This document shows positions 1-6,509 of a DNA stretch of 8,127 nt, in pieces. The position numbers and the translations under genes were made by a program. Below the pieces are notes generated by a model that saw nothing but the letters and a program-made list of their open reading frames with translations, was not told the DNA's origin and made no database searches. Source of the DNA: an uncultured Oscillospiraceae bacterium (GTDB lineage: Bacteria > Bacillota > Clostridia > Oscillospirales > Oscillospiraceae); NCBI GenBank assembly GCA_934675115.1, contig CAKUPH010000092.1, positions 1-8,127 of the forward strand, given 5' to 3'. How positions within the stretch are numbered: the first letter of the stretch is position 1; every line of letters starts with the position of its first letter.

Positions 1-30
1 CTCAGTTTGCGCTGGATAATCCTGTAAGGG

Positions 31-59
31 TTGACTTGCGAATAATTTCGCAATATACT
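31..59 (+). promoter_or_regulatory. Strong sigma-A-like promoter P1 (TTGACT - 17 bp - TATACT)
   Basis: A -35 box TTGACT (31-36) and a -10 box TATACT (54-59) each match consensus at 5 of 6 positions and lie at the ideal 17-bp spacing. Transcription would begin near 66. No start codon with a good ribosome binding site follows at once; the next element is the hairpin at 85-124. P1 may therefore make a short terminated RNA or an attenuated leader for the regulator gene at 224. The match is seen directly; activity is inferred. Confidence 0.6.
36..53. promoter_or_regulatory. Palindromic candidate operator inside promoter P1
   Basis: The 7-bp arms TTGCGAA (36-42) and TTCGCAA (47-53) are perfect inverted repeats around a 4-bp TAAT centre. 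They fill the spacer of P1 almost exactly, overlapping the last -35 base and ending directly before the -10 box. A dimeric repressor bound there would block RNA polymerase. The position suggests an operator, but the cognate regulator cannot be named. It could instead be a small RNA hairpin of an upstream transcript. Confidence 0.5.
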
Positions 60-84
60 GTTTTTGGTTCTTATGATTCACAGA

Positions 85-124
85 AAAGAACTGCCTGATT
101 TCAAATGAAGTCAGGCAGTTCTTT
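85..124. terminator. Long hairpin, probable bidirectional intrinsic terminator
   Basis: The arms at 85-98 (AAAGAACTGCCTGA) and 111-124 are perfect 14-bp inverted repeats. The stem can extend inward by four more pairs, one of them G-U, leaving an AAAT loop at 103-106. A-rich sequence on the left and CTTT on the right, with TTCTTTTC on the opposite strand, fit a terminator usable from either side. It may end an upstream gene outside the window or cut short transcripts from the promoter at 31-59. The T-tract on the + strand is short, so strength on that strand is uncertain. Confidence 0.65.
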
Positions 125-145
125 ATGTTATCCTATACGCACAGC

Positions 146-174
146 TTGCAAATCCGCAGAGAATCAGATACAAT
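146..174 (+). promoter_or_regulatory. Sigma-A-like promoter P2 for the LuxR regulator (TTGCAA - 17 bp - TACAAT)
   Basis: A -35 box TTGCAA (146-151) and a -10 box TACAAT (169-174) are separated by exactly 17 bp. Transcription would start near 181, giving a leader of about 43 nt before the ATG at 224. It lies just after the hairpin at 85-124, so the regulator gene can be transcribed independently of whatever lies upstream. Its position also argues that the in-frame ATG at 125, upstream of this promoter, is not the start. Confidence 0.6.
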
Positions 175-210
175 AACAAAATATACAGCCCGATTTATAA
201 AAAACGGCCC

Positions 211-215
211 AGGAG
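211..215 (+). promoter_or_regulatory. Ribosome binding site that fixes the regulator start
   Basis: AGGAG lies 8 nt before the ATG at 224. The earlier in-frame ATG at 125 directly follows the right arm of the 85-124 hairpin and has no usable ribosome binding site, so 224 is preferred. Confidence 0.75.
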
Positions 216-223
216 TGGACATC

Positions 224-2722
224 ATGCCGAAACGGAAATGGAACCTGAACACCATATACATATCCGAGCGTTTGCAGGAATGCCTGCGGCCGATCTCCCG
301 CTGCGCGCTGACCACCGTGGTGGCCCCCATGGGCTACGGGAAGACCACGGCGGTGAACTGGTATCTCGGGGAGCAGGCGAAGGCGGAAGCTGTACGCATC
401 ATCCGGATCAGCGTCTACTCGGACAATCTGGCTATCTTCTGGAAGAGCGTACAGGATGCCTTTGCCTATGCGGGGCTTGATTTCCTGCGGGATTACGACT
501 GCCCGGCAGACTCTGCTGGAGCAAGCCTTCTGACGGATGACCTGTGCCACATATTGGGCGGGGAAACGCCCTGCTATGTGTTTCTCGATGACTTTCATCT
601 GCTGACGGACGGCCGGATCCCAGGCTTTCTCTGTACTCTGGCCAACCGTCTGCCGGGCAACGTACATCTGCTGGTGGCCAGCCGGGACCGCTTTCTGCCG
701 ATGGCGGAGGTCCTCCGGCTGGGGGGAAAGGTGTACCAGATCGGCGCGGAGCAGCTGCGGCTGAACCATACCGAGCTGTCCGTCTATGCTCACCGCTGCG
801 GTACCGAGCTTTCCGACGAGCAGATCGAGTTGCTGCTCTATTCCAGCGAGGGCTGGTTTTCCGCCGTATATCTGAATCTGCGCACCCTATCTGAACGGGG
901 TACACTTCCGGACCGCACCTCGGATATTTACGAAATGTTTTTCGCCGCCATGATCGACCCGCTGGCCCCGTGCCTGCGGGAGTTTCTGGCGGTCATGGGC
1001 CTTGCGGATGAATTTACGGTGGAAATGGCGCGGTTCGTCACGGAGGATCAGGAAGCGGGAAAGCTGCTGACCGCCCTGACGGAGCAGAATGCCTTTGTCA
1101 AGCGCCTGCCCGGCGGCAACACGTACCGGTTCCACCACATGATGAAGGACTGTGCGGAGCGGGCTTTTGCCGCGCTGGATGAGGAGAAGCGGCGCCGCTG
1201 CCGGGACCGTTACGGCGCGTGGTACGAGGAGCACCGGCTGTATCTCCACGCCATGGCTGCCTATCGGGCCAGCGGAAATTTTGACGCACTGCTCCGGGTG
1301 GTGCAGGCGGACGCGGGCATTCTGCTGGCGTCGCTGAAGCCGGCGGAAGTGCTGGCCTGTCTGGAGCAGTGCCCCGTCTCCGTGCTAAAGGAGCACCCCT
1401 TTGCCATTCTGGTGCTGATGCGCAGCATGTTCAACTGGCGGCACATCCCGAAGATGATGGAACTGAAGGGCATTCTGCTGGAGGCTGTCGCGGAGCACCC
1501 GGAGCTTCCGGAGCGGGAACGGGGCGACGTTCTGGGTGAGTGCGATCTCATCATGAGCTTTCTGATGTATAACGACATCTCCCAGATGAGCCGTCTGCAC
1601 CGTAGCGCCAGCGCCCAGATGTCCCACCCGGCCATCAGCATCCAGAGCAATGGCGGCTGGACCTTCGGCTCGCCGTCAGTGCTCATGATGTTCCACCGGG
1701 AGCCGGGGGCGCTGCCCGGAGAGCTGGCTGAAATGGACGAGTGTATGCCACACTATTACAAGATCACCAACGGTCACGGGCAGGGCGCGGAGCGCATCAT
1801 GCGGGCGGAGGCCGCATTCATACAGGGGCGGTTTGCCGACGCACAGATCGAGCTGGAGGGCGCATATGCCCAGATCGAGGGCAACGGGCAGGAGAATATG
1901 GCTCTGTGCTGTGATTTTCTGGCCCGGCGGCTGTTTCTCTGTACGGAAATGAAGCAGCGGCATACCTTCGAACAGCGCCGCGCGGCACTTTTGCGGCAGC
2001 ACAATACCGCATGGATCAATATTTTCAACAGTATCTGCGCCTATTACTACGCACTGCTGGGTCAACCGGAAAAGATCCCGCCGGTGTTCGGCGAGCATAT
2101 GCTGTCCACCGTGAACTTCCTTGCCCCCGGCAAGCCCATGATGGAAATGATCGAAAATCAGGTCTATCTGGCGCAGGGAGCCTATGCCAAGGTCGTCGGG
2201 CGGAGCGAGGGCCTCCTTGCCATGTGCGATGGACTGCACTACGCTCTGGTGGCCCTTCACGTCCGCATCCAGACGGCGGCGGCCTACGCCATGCTGGGCA
2301 AGGGAGAAGAGGCCCTGGCGCTGCTGGAGCGGGCGCTGGGGGACGCAGCCCCCGACAGCTATATTCTGCCCTTCGTCGAGAACTACCGCTATCTGAAGGA
2401 TACGCTCCCTGCCTGCGGCAGGGGAGAGGACGAAGCATTTCTCCGACAGATCATGGAACTGGGTGCGGTCTGTGAGCGCCGCCGGGAAACGCTCCTGCGG
2501 GGGAATGCCTATCCGGCGGCCTTTGGGGCGCTGACTGACCGGGAGCTGGAGCTGGCGGAGCTGATCGCCGCCCGGCTGAGCAACCGGGAGATCGCGGAAA
2601 AGCTGTTTCTCTCCGAGGGCAGCGTGAAGCAGTATGTCAATCAGCTCTACTCCAAGCTCTGCATCGAGGGGGACACCCGGACGAAGCGGAAGCGTCTGGC
2701 GGAGATGATGGGTAAGAGTTAA
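224..2722 (+). CDS. MalT-like LuxR-family transcriptional regulator (STAND ATPase, 832 aa)
   Basis: This is a large cytoplasmic transcription factor of the MalT/LAL type, in which a nucleotide-binding ATPase and helical repeats sense a ligand and a C-terminal LuxR helix-turn-helix binds DNA. The Walker A motif APMGYGKTT is at residues 34-42, Walker B YVFLDD at 118-123, and a sensor strand VHLLVASRD at 147-155. The middle (about 350-740) is a long, mostly alpha-helical TPR-like region. The HTH runs from about 770 to 827, starting LTDRELELAELIA and continuing through NREIAEKLFLSEGSVKQYVNQLYSKL, a typical LuxR/GerE signature. Length is near the family norm of about 800-900 aa. The start at 224 is chosen for its AGGAG and the P2 promoter. 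The gene closes with its own terminator before the lipoprotein row, so it forms a separate transcription unit. It may regulate those genes, but that rests only on adjacency. The ligand is unknown. Confidence 0.9.
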   Translation: MPKRKWNLNTIYISERLQECLRPISRCALTTVVAPMGYGKTTAVNWYLGEQAKAEAVRIIRISVYSDNLAIFWKSVQDAFAYAGLDFLRDYDCPADSAGASLLTDDLCHILGGETPCYVFLDDFHLLTDGRIPGFLCTLANRLPGNVHLLVASRDRFLPMAEVLRLGGKVYQIGAEQLRLNHTELSVYAHRCGTELSDEQIELLLYSSEGWFSAVYLNLRTLSERGTLPDRTSDIYEMFFAAMIDPLAPCLREFLAVMGLADEFTVEMARFVTEDQEAGKLLTALTEQNAFVKRLPGGNTYRFHHMMKDCAERAFAALDEEKRRRCRDRYGAWYEEHRLYLHAMAAYRASGNFDALLRVVQADAGILLASLKPAEVLACLEQCPVSVLKEHPFAILVLMRSMFNWRHIPKMMELKGILLEAVAEHPELPERERGDVLGECDLIMSFLMYNDISQMSRLHRSASAQMSHPAISIQSNGGWTFGSPSVLMMFHREPGALPGELAEMDECMPHYYKITNGHGQGAERIMRAEAAFIQGRFADAQIELEGAYAQIEGNGQENMALCCDFLARRLFLCTEMKQRHTFEQRRAALLRQHNTAWINIFNSICAYYYALLGQPEKIPPVFGEHMLSTVNFLAPGKPMMEMIENQVYLAQGAYAKVVGRSEGLLAMCDGLHYALVALHVRIQTAAAYAMLGKGEEALALLERALGDAAPDSYILPFVENYRYLKDTLPACGRGEDEAFLRQIMELGAVCERRRETLLRGNAYPAAFGALTDRELELAELIAARLSNREIAEKLFLSEGSVKQYVNQLYSKLCIEGDTRTKRKRLAEMMGKS

Positions 2723-2733
2723 CCTTTGGTTAA
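2719..2733. repeat. Short inverted repeat TTAACC-TTT-GGTTAA over the regulator stop codon
   Basis: Perfect 6-bp arms (2719-2724 and 2728-2733) flank a TTT centre and overlap the TAA stop at 2720-2722. It could be a minor mRNA hairpin ahead of the main terminator or a protein-binding palindrome. At this size it could also be chance. Confidence 0.3.
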
Positions 2734-2747
2734 TAGTTCTTTTTCAG

Positions 2748-2784
2748 GATCCACCGTACAATGAAATTGTACGGTGGATCTTTT
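2748..2784 (+). terminator. Intrinsic terminator of the LuxR regulator gene
   Basis: A perfect 15-bp stem, GATCCACCGTACAAT (2748-2762) against its complement at 2766-2780, closes on a GAA loop and is followed by TTTT and then ATA. It lies 26 nt after the regulator stop. On the opposite strand the stem is followed by an A-rich run, so it works only for the + strand. The ATG at 2761 overlaps the end of the left arm and the loop, so it is not a real start for the next gene. Confidence 0.9.
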
Positions 2785-2806
2785 ATACCCATTTATAAGC
2801 AGGGAA

Positions 2807-2812
2807 AGGAGG
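2807..2812 (+). promoter_or_regulatory. Consensus AGGAGG that decides a TTG start
   Basis: A perfect AGGAGG is followed by 8 nt and then TTG at 2821. There is no ATG at that distance, and the only upstream in-frame ATG (2761) is inside the terminator. This supports TTG as the start of the DUF2442 gene. Confidence 0.8.
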
Positions 2813-2820
2813 AAACGTAT

Positions 2821-3060
2821 TTGTACCGGAAGTATATATCAGCCGTCAAGCCGCTTCCCGACCATATCCTGCAGGTGGACTTTGTGTCCGGCAGCCGCCT
2901 GTTTCTGGATATGAAGCCCTATCTGGATAAGCTGCGCTTCCGGCCGATCGCGGACCCGCAGGTGTGGAACAGCGCCGTGACCAATGGCATTTTTGTCCGG
3001 TTCGGCAGCGTGGAGCTGAGCCACGACGAGATACTCGCCATGGCGGAGCGGGAGCATTGA
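2821..3060 (+). CDS. DUF2442 domain protein, TTG start (79 aa)
   Basis: This small soluble protein of 79 residues matches the DUF2442 pattern as I know it. A strand pair, DHILQVDFVSGSRLFLDMKPYL (residues 14-35), leads into a segment with FRPIADPQVWNSAV (40-53), then a final FVRFGSVELSHDEILAMA (58-75). In the family this last part is usually VxWPNGxDLSPEELY. The family's function is not established; members often sit beside DUF4160 proteins and have been suggested to be antitoxin- or adaptor-like. No DUF4160 partner is present here. The next gene starts 35 nt downstream with no terminator between, so it is probably the first gene of the lipoprotein transcript. I see no convincing promoter between the terminator and this gene. 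A start at 2761 would add 20 residues encoded by the terminator and is rejected. Confidence 0.8.
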   Translation: MYRKYISAVKPLPDHILQVDFVSGSRLFLDMKPYLDKLRFRPIADPQVWNSAVTNGIFVRFGSVELSHDEILAMAEREH

Positions 3061-3095
3061 GAAGAATGAAAAATTGAAAGGATAAGGAGAAGATC

Positions 3096-4178
3096 ATGAT
3101 GAAAAAGACACGTAAACTGCTGGCCATCCTTGCGCTGGCGGCCATGAGCCTGATGCTGCTGGCCGGCTGCGGCGAGAAGAAGACCGCTTTGCATGTCACC
3201 GTGGTAAACCGCACCACGTACACCATTGCTGACATCCGGTTCAGCCCGTCGACGGCGGAGGACTGGGGACCCAACCGCCTCGAGACGACGCTGGAGGAGG
3301 GCGAGATGGCCGAGATCGACCTTGGCGAGTACACGCAGGAGGAGTTGGACAGCGGCTTCAACGTCCAGTTCTACGGCGAGGACGGCGAGCCCATCAATCC
3401 GGACTATGACCCCAGTGCCGTCAATTACTTTGGCGATGGGGACTACTTCATCTTCGCGCCCCCCGAGGGCAGCGTCGCCTTCTACATGGACACTGGCTAT
3501 GACGCGGCGGAGTACGACGCGAAGCTGGGCGCGCTGTCCCCTGACGACGGCAGGGGCGGCGACGGCGAAACTGCGGAGAACATCAGCGACTACGCGGGCG
3601 TCTGGGTGTGCGAGCCCCAGTACGACTACGATTACATCGAGATCGACACCGACGGAAACTGGCGGCTCCACCAAAACGGAGAGATCGTCGCCACCGGTTG
3701 GCTTCAGTATGAGTCCGAGTGGAACAGCATGTACGCATATGACGACGCTGACGGCTCCGCCTGCGTGATCTCGCTGCAGGACGGGCGGCTCTACATCGGT
3801 TCTTACGGCTACTTTGCTCCCGGTGACGGAGTGGAGGATAATGGGTACGATGACGGCGGGAACGGCGGCTTGACTGAGGATGACGAGCACAGCGCCGCGT
3901 ATGACATTGCCGGGCTCAAGGGCATCTGGTATTACGACGGCGACCTGTCCGCGGAGACCTACATCGTCTTTGACACCGAGGGGAACTGGAGCCTTTATCA
4001 GCGGGCCCCCGGCGCGGAGAGCGAGGAGATGGACTACGGCACCATCGTTCCGGTCGAGGACAACACCCTTGAGGCCTACTCCGACGTCTATGACGGCCTG
4101 ACCTACAGCGTGGTCGCGTACGAAACCGGTACGCTCATCTGGGGCGACGAGGGCGCCTTCGAGTGGATGGAATATTAA
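3096..4178 (+). CDS. Lipoprotein 1 with two GxW repeat modules (360 aa)
   Basis: This is a predicted surface lipoprotein. A lysine-rich start (MMKKTRK) and a hydrophobic stretch are followed by the lipobox LAGC at residues 22-25, so Cys25 should carry the lipid. A first domain (about 32-145) opens with VTVVNRTTYTIADIRFSPS and has WGPNRL at 57-62; I recall similar 'N-T-x-Y-x-I...SPS...WG' domains in other bacterial secreted proteins, but know no function. Two modules of a probable beta-sheet fold follow, one at G168-V-W170 and one at G276-I-W278, 108 residues apart. Each has a strand ending in DTDGNWRL or DTEGNWSL, and they are joined by a Gly/Asp-rich linker (about 244-265). AAGGAG lies 6 nt before the ATG at 3096; the next codon, ATG at 3099, is an equally possible start. 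The mature protein is very acidic. It is the first of three related lipoproteins in a row. Confidence 0.85.
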   Translation: MMKKTRKLLAILALAAMSLMLLAGCGEKKTALHVTVVNRTTYTIADIRFSPSTAEDWGPNRLETTLEEGEMAEIDLGEYTQEELDSGFNVQFYGEDGEPINPDYDPSAVNYFGDGDYFIFAPPEGSVAFYMDTGYDAAEYDAKLGALSPDDGRGGDGETAENISDYAGVWVCEPQYDYDYIEIDTDGNWRLHQNGEIVATGWLQYESEWNSMYAYDDADGSACVISLQDGRLYIGSYGYFAPGDGVEDNGYDDGGNGGLTEDDEHSAAYDIAGLKGIWYYDGDLSAETYIVFDTEGNWSLYQRAPGAESEEMDYGTIVPVEDNTLEAYSDVYDGLTYSVVAYETGTLIWGDEGAFEWMEY

Positions 4179-4198
4179 ACAGAGGAGGAGTGAAGGAC

Positions 4199-5548
4199 AT
4201 GAAAAAGTGGCGAAGAGGCCTGACGCTTGCTCTGGCCGTCCTGTTCTGCCTTGTGCTGGCGGCCTGCGGCGGAGACAGCGGCAGCGACAACAACGGCGGC
4301 GACGTGGCCGGGGACGACTGGCGCACCACGGGCGTCGTGGACGGCATGAGCACCATCACGCTGGACGGGCAGGAGATCGACGTCTGCTACTGCGTGCACG
4401 ACGACAGGACGAATTTCTACTATGATGACGAGGTGCAGGTGGGCTACGATCTGGTGCAGTACCCTTTCACGCTGGACAACGCCCGGGATTCCTTCAGCGG
4501 CTGCTCCCTTGACGATCTGGACGGCGACGGCAACAGCGACGTCCGCCTTGAATTTGAGCCCGAGGACGGAAACGACACGGTCTTTGTCTGGTACTGGGAA
4601 GGGGAGGACGGATTTGTGTTCCATCCGGAGGCGTCCTTCTATGAGGATCCCGCCGGAGCCGAGGGCGACATCGCCGACTATGTGGGCCTGTGGGAGTACA
4701 CCGGCGAAAACATCTGGCTCAAGGTCTACGAGGATTCCACCTGGGAGTTTGTCAATCTGGATGACGACACACTGGCTTCCGGCGTGGTGCTGGTGGACGG
4801 CTACGGCATCGAGCTGCACGACGACGGGACCGGCGACGTGCTCCGCCTTGACCGCACCGTCAGCGGCGACCTTATCGATTCCGTGAACGACGGCACCCTC
4901 ATCCCCGTGGAGGGCATCCAGTCCAGCGACCCGTATTTCTCCCGCAACGGCCTTGAGATCAACGCCGCGGTGGATATGGGCACCTTCCTGCTGAAGGACG
5001 GCGTCTGCTCCTACTCCAATCTGGGCGACGGCTACAACACCGACGAGTGCTACTGGGAAGTGACCAAGAACAGCGATTACACCCACGACGGTATCCGTGA
5101 GATCCAGTTCGACGCCATCTGCTACATCCCGGATACGTCCATTCCCTATTTTGAGGGAGAGTATATCACGAATACGAAGAGCGAGCTGTATGACTTCTAC
5201 ACCGGCATGTGGCTCACCGCCGCCACCGCCTACGGCAACAGCGACCGCGGCGACAACTACTATCTCCACACTGTGAGCTGGAACGGCCAGAGCTACCTCA
5301 TCGAGTTTGCCTACTCCACCGACTGGCAGTACAACGTGAACGACTGGGCCGTGGTGCTGACCAAGAGCTACATCGTCTATCTGCCCGAGGGCTACGACGG
5401 CCTTGTCTTTGCCGCCGAGACCCAGCCGGACAATTACAGCGACTGCGCGAAGCTCATGCAGATGGACAGCATTTCTCCCGAGGCCGGTATCATGGACATC
5501 GACTGTACCGACCCGTCCCGGGACCTGTTCTTCAGCATCTGCTACTGA
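4199..5548 (+). CDS. Lipoprotein 2 with DxDxDG calcium-loop-like motif and GLW module (449 aa)
   Basis: The signal peptide MKKWRRGLTLALAVLF ends in lipobox LAAC (residues 20-23), so Cys23 is the predicted lipidation site. A Gly/Asp/Asn linker follows. The first domain (about 40-150) holds DLDGDGNSD at 106-114, with acidic residues spaced like a calcium loop of FG-GAP or dockerin type. A GxW module has G163-L-W165. The C-terminal half (about 240-449) is a larger domain rich in Tyr and Trp that I do not recognise. About nine cysteines lie beyond the lipobox, unusual for a secreted protein of an anaerobe. I count only about 16 Lys plus Arg in the mature chain against many Asp and Glu. AGGAGG (4183-4188) is 10 nt before the ATG at 4199; an in-frame ATG at 4163 lies inside the preceding gene and would mask the signal peptide. 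The gap to the previous gene is 20 nt. Confidence 0.85.
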   Translation: MKKWRRGLTLALAVLFCLVLAACGGDSGSDNNGGDVAGDDWRTTGVVDGMSTITLDGQEIDVCYCVHDDRTNFYYDDEVQVGYDLVQYPFTLDNARDSFSGCSLDDLDGDGNSDVRLEFEPEDGNDTVFVWYWEGEDGFVFHPEASFYEDPAGAEGDIADYVGLWEYTGENIWLKVYEDSTWEFVNLDDDTLASGVVLVDGYGIELHDDGTGDVLRLDRTVSGDLIDSVNDGTLIPVEGIQSSDPYFSRNGLEINAAVDMGTFLLKDGVCSYSNLGDGYNTDECYWEVTKNSDYTHDGIREIQFDAICYIPDTSIPYFEGEYITNTKSELYDFYTGMWLTAATAYGNSDRGDNYYLHTVSWNGQSYLIEFAYSTDWQYNVNDWAVVLTKSYIVYLPEGYDGLVFAAETQPDNYSDCAKLMQMDSISPEAGIMDIDCTDPSRDLFFSICY

Positions 5549-5568
5549 GACGGGACGGAGGAGAGGAC

Positions 5569-6501
5569 ATGAAACGCTGGAAAAAGCTCCTGCCATCCGC
5601 GCTCGCGCTGCTGCTGGCACTGAATCTGACCGCCTGCGGCGGCGACGCCCAGCCCAATGGCGACGAGCCGGGTGATACCGCCGAGCCTGTCACGGATATG
5701 GCGTTTCTTGACGGCATGTGGAGCATCGACGGACTGACGAAGCTCTATTTTGACAGCGGGGAAGGCTGCTACGTTTACCGGTCCTATTACGGGTTGGGCG
5801 GCCGCGGCGAATTTTCCGAGGTGGACGGCAGGCCGATGATCACGTTCAACGGCTTCCTCTACGACTTTCTCCTGCGTGACGACGGCGTGCTGCTGCCCAA
5901 CCAGAACGGTGACGGCGACGGCCTGATGATCGACCATCATACGTTCCTCCGAGACGAGAAAGCGGAGCTCACCGTATGGGAGCTGGAGAACTGCGACGGT
6001 ATGTGGCAGAACGCCGCGGGGGAGACCATTGTCATCAACACGTCGCTCATGCAATACATTGCCTGTTCGCCGGACTACTCCGCCGTCGGGACCATCAACG
6101 ACGAAGGGGAGGGGATGGGCCTCTATCTCTACGACAACGGCGGACGCGCCTATCTCTGCCCCGGCGGCAGCGGCGACAGCTTTACGCTCAAGGGCGAGTA
6201 CGGCGGGCGGTACAGCGACGACGGGCACTTTGACGGCGTTTTTTACCGCGACGGGGACATCGGCGCCTTTACGGATCTTTCCGAAGCGGAGTTTTACTAT
6301 AGCAAGGGTTCCGAGACATGGCTGTGGTATTCCGACGGTGTGAACGATTATTTTCTGGGCGACGATTATGAGATCGGCGACGACGGCCTTGCGTACCATA
6401 TCGAGGATGGCAGCGTCTATCCCGCGGGCTGGATCCCCGACGAGCGCTATGACCCGGCGGTAAACTGGGGCGAAGACTGGATGGATAACTGGGATATTTG
6501 A
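5569..6501 (+). CDS. Lipoprotein 3 with two GMW modules (310 aa)
   Basis: The signal peptide MKRWKKLLPSALALLLALN leads to lipobox LTAC at residues 20-23, making Cys23 the lipidation site. The charged head (MK-R/K-W-R/K-K/R) closely matches lipoprotein 2. Two modules begin with 'DGMW' at G49-M-W51 and G144-M-W146, 95 residues apart, each followed by short strands with Tyr and Gly. The tail (about 230-310) is acidic and rich in Trp and Tyr, ending in WGEDWMDNWDI. GGAGG (5557-5561) is 7 nt before the ATG at 5569, and the gap from the previous stop is 20 nt. The frame stays open far upstream into the previous gene (from 5209), but that part is Arg-rich shadow sequence without a ribosome binding site. 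The function is unknown. It is probably anchored outside the membrane and acts with the two preceding lipoproteins. Confidence 0.85.
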   Translation: MKRWKKLLPSALALLLALNLTACGGDAQPNGDEPGDTAEPVTDMAFLDGMWSIDGLTKLYFDSGEGCYVYRSYYGLGGRGEFSEVDGRPMITFNGFLYDFLLRDDGVLLPNQNGDGDGLMIDHHTFLRDEKAELTVWELENCDGMWQNAAGETIVINTSLMQYIACSPDYSAVGTINDEGEGMGLYLYDNGGRAYLCPGGSGDSFTLKGEYGGRYSDDGHFDGVFYRDGDIGAFTDLSEAEFYYSKGSETWLWYSDGVNDYFLGDDYEIGDDGLAYHIEDGSVYPAGWIPDERYDPAVNWGEDWMDNWDI

Positions 6502-6509
6502 GGGCTGAT

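Noticed and set aside
3..98. Open frame from the window edge that could be the end of an upstream + strand protein
   Set aside because: About 31 codons without a recognisable motif, running through the promoter and into the hairpin; an alternative frame on the - strand is equally open, so neither can be supported.
125..223. Longer start for the regulator at ATG 125, adding 33 residues
   Set aside because: The ATG directly follows the hairpin arm, lies upstream of the P2 promoter and has no ribosome binding site; AGGAG before the ATG at 224 is far better.
2761..2820. ATG 2761 as start of the DUF2442 gene
   Set aside because: It overlaps the left arm and loop of the regulator's terminator and lacks a ribosome binding site; the TTG at 2821 has a perfect AGGAGG at 8 nt.
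2919..3890. Open frame on the - strand (323 codons) opposite lipoprotein 1 and the DUF2442 gene
   Set aside because: It has the same Val/Ala/Arg shadow composition and crosses a gene boundary; no start signal or domain supports it.
5209..5568. 120-codon upstream extension of lipoprotein 3
   Set aside because: It overlaps lipoprotein 2 in another frame, is Arg/His/Leu-rich shadow sequence, and would bury the clear signal peptide starting at 5569.
4175..5620. Long open frame on the - strand (481 codons) opposite lipoprotein 2
   Set aside because: It is a shadow of the Asp/Gly/Val-rich codons on the + strand: the translation is Val/Ala/His/Gly-rich without domains, and the + gene has a signal peptide, lipobox and ribosome binding site.
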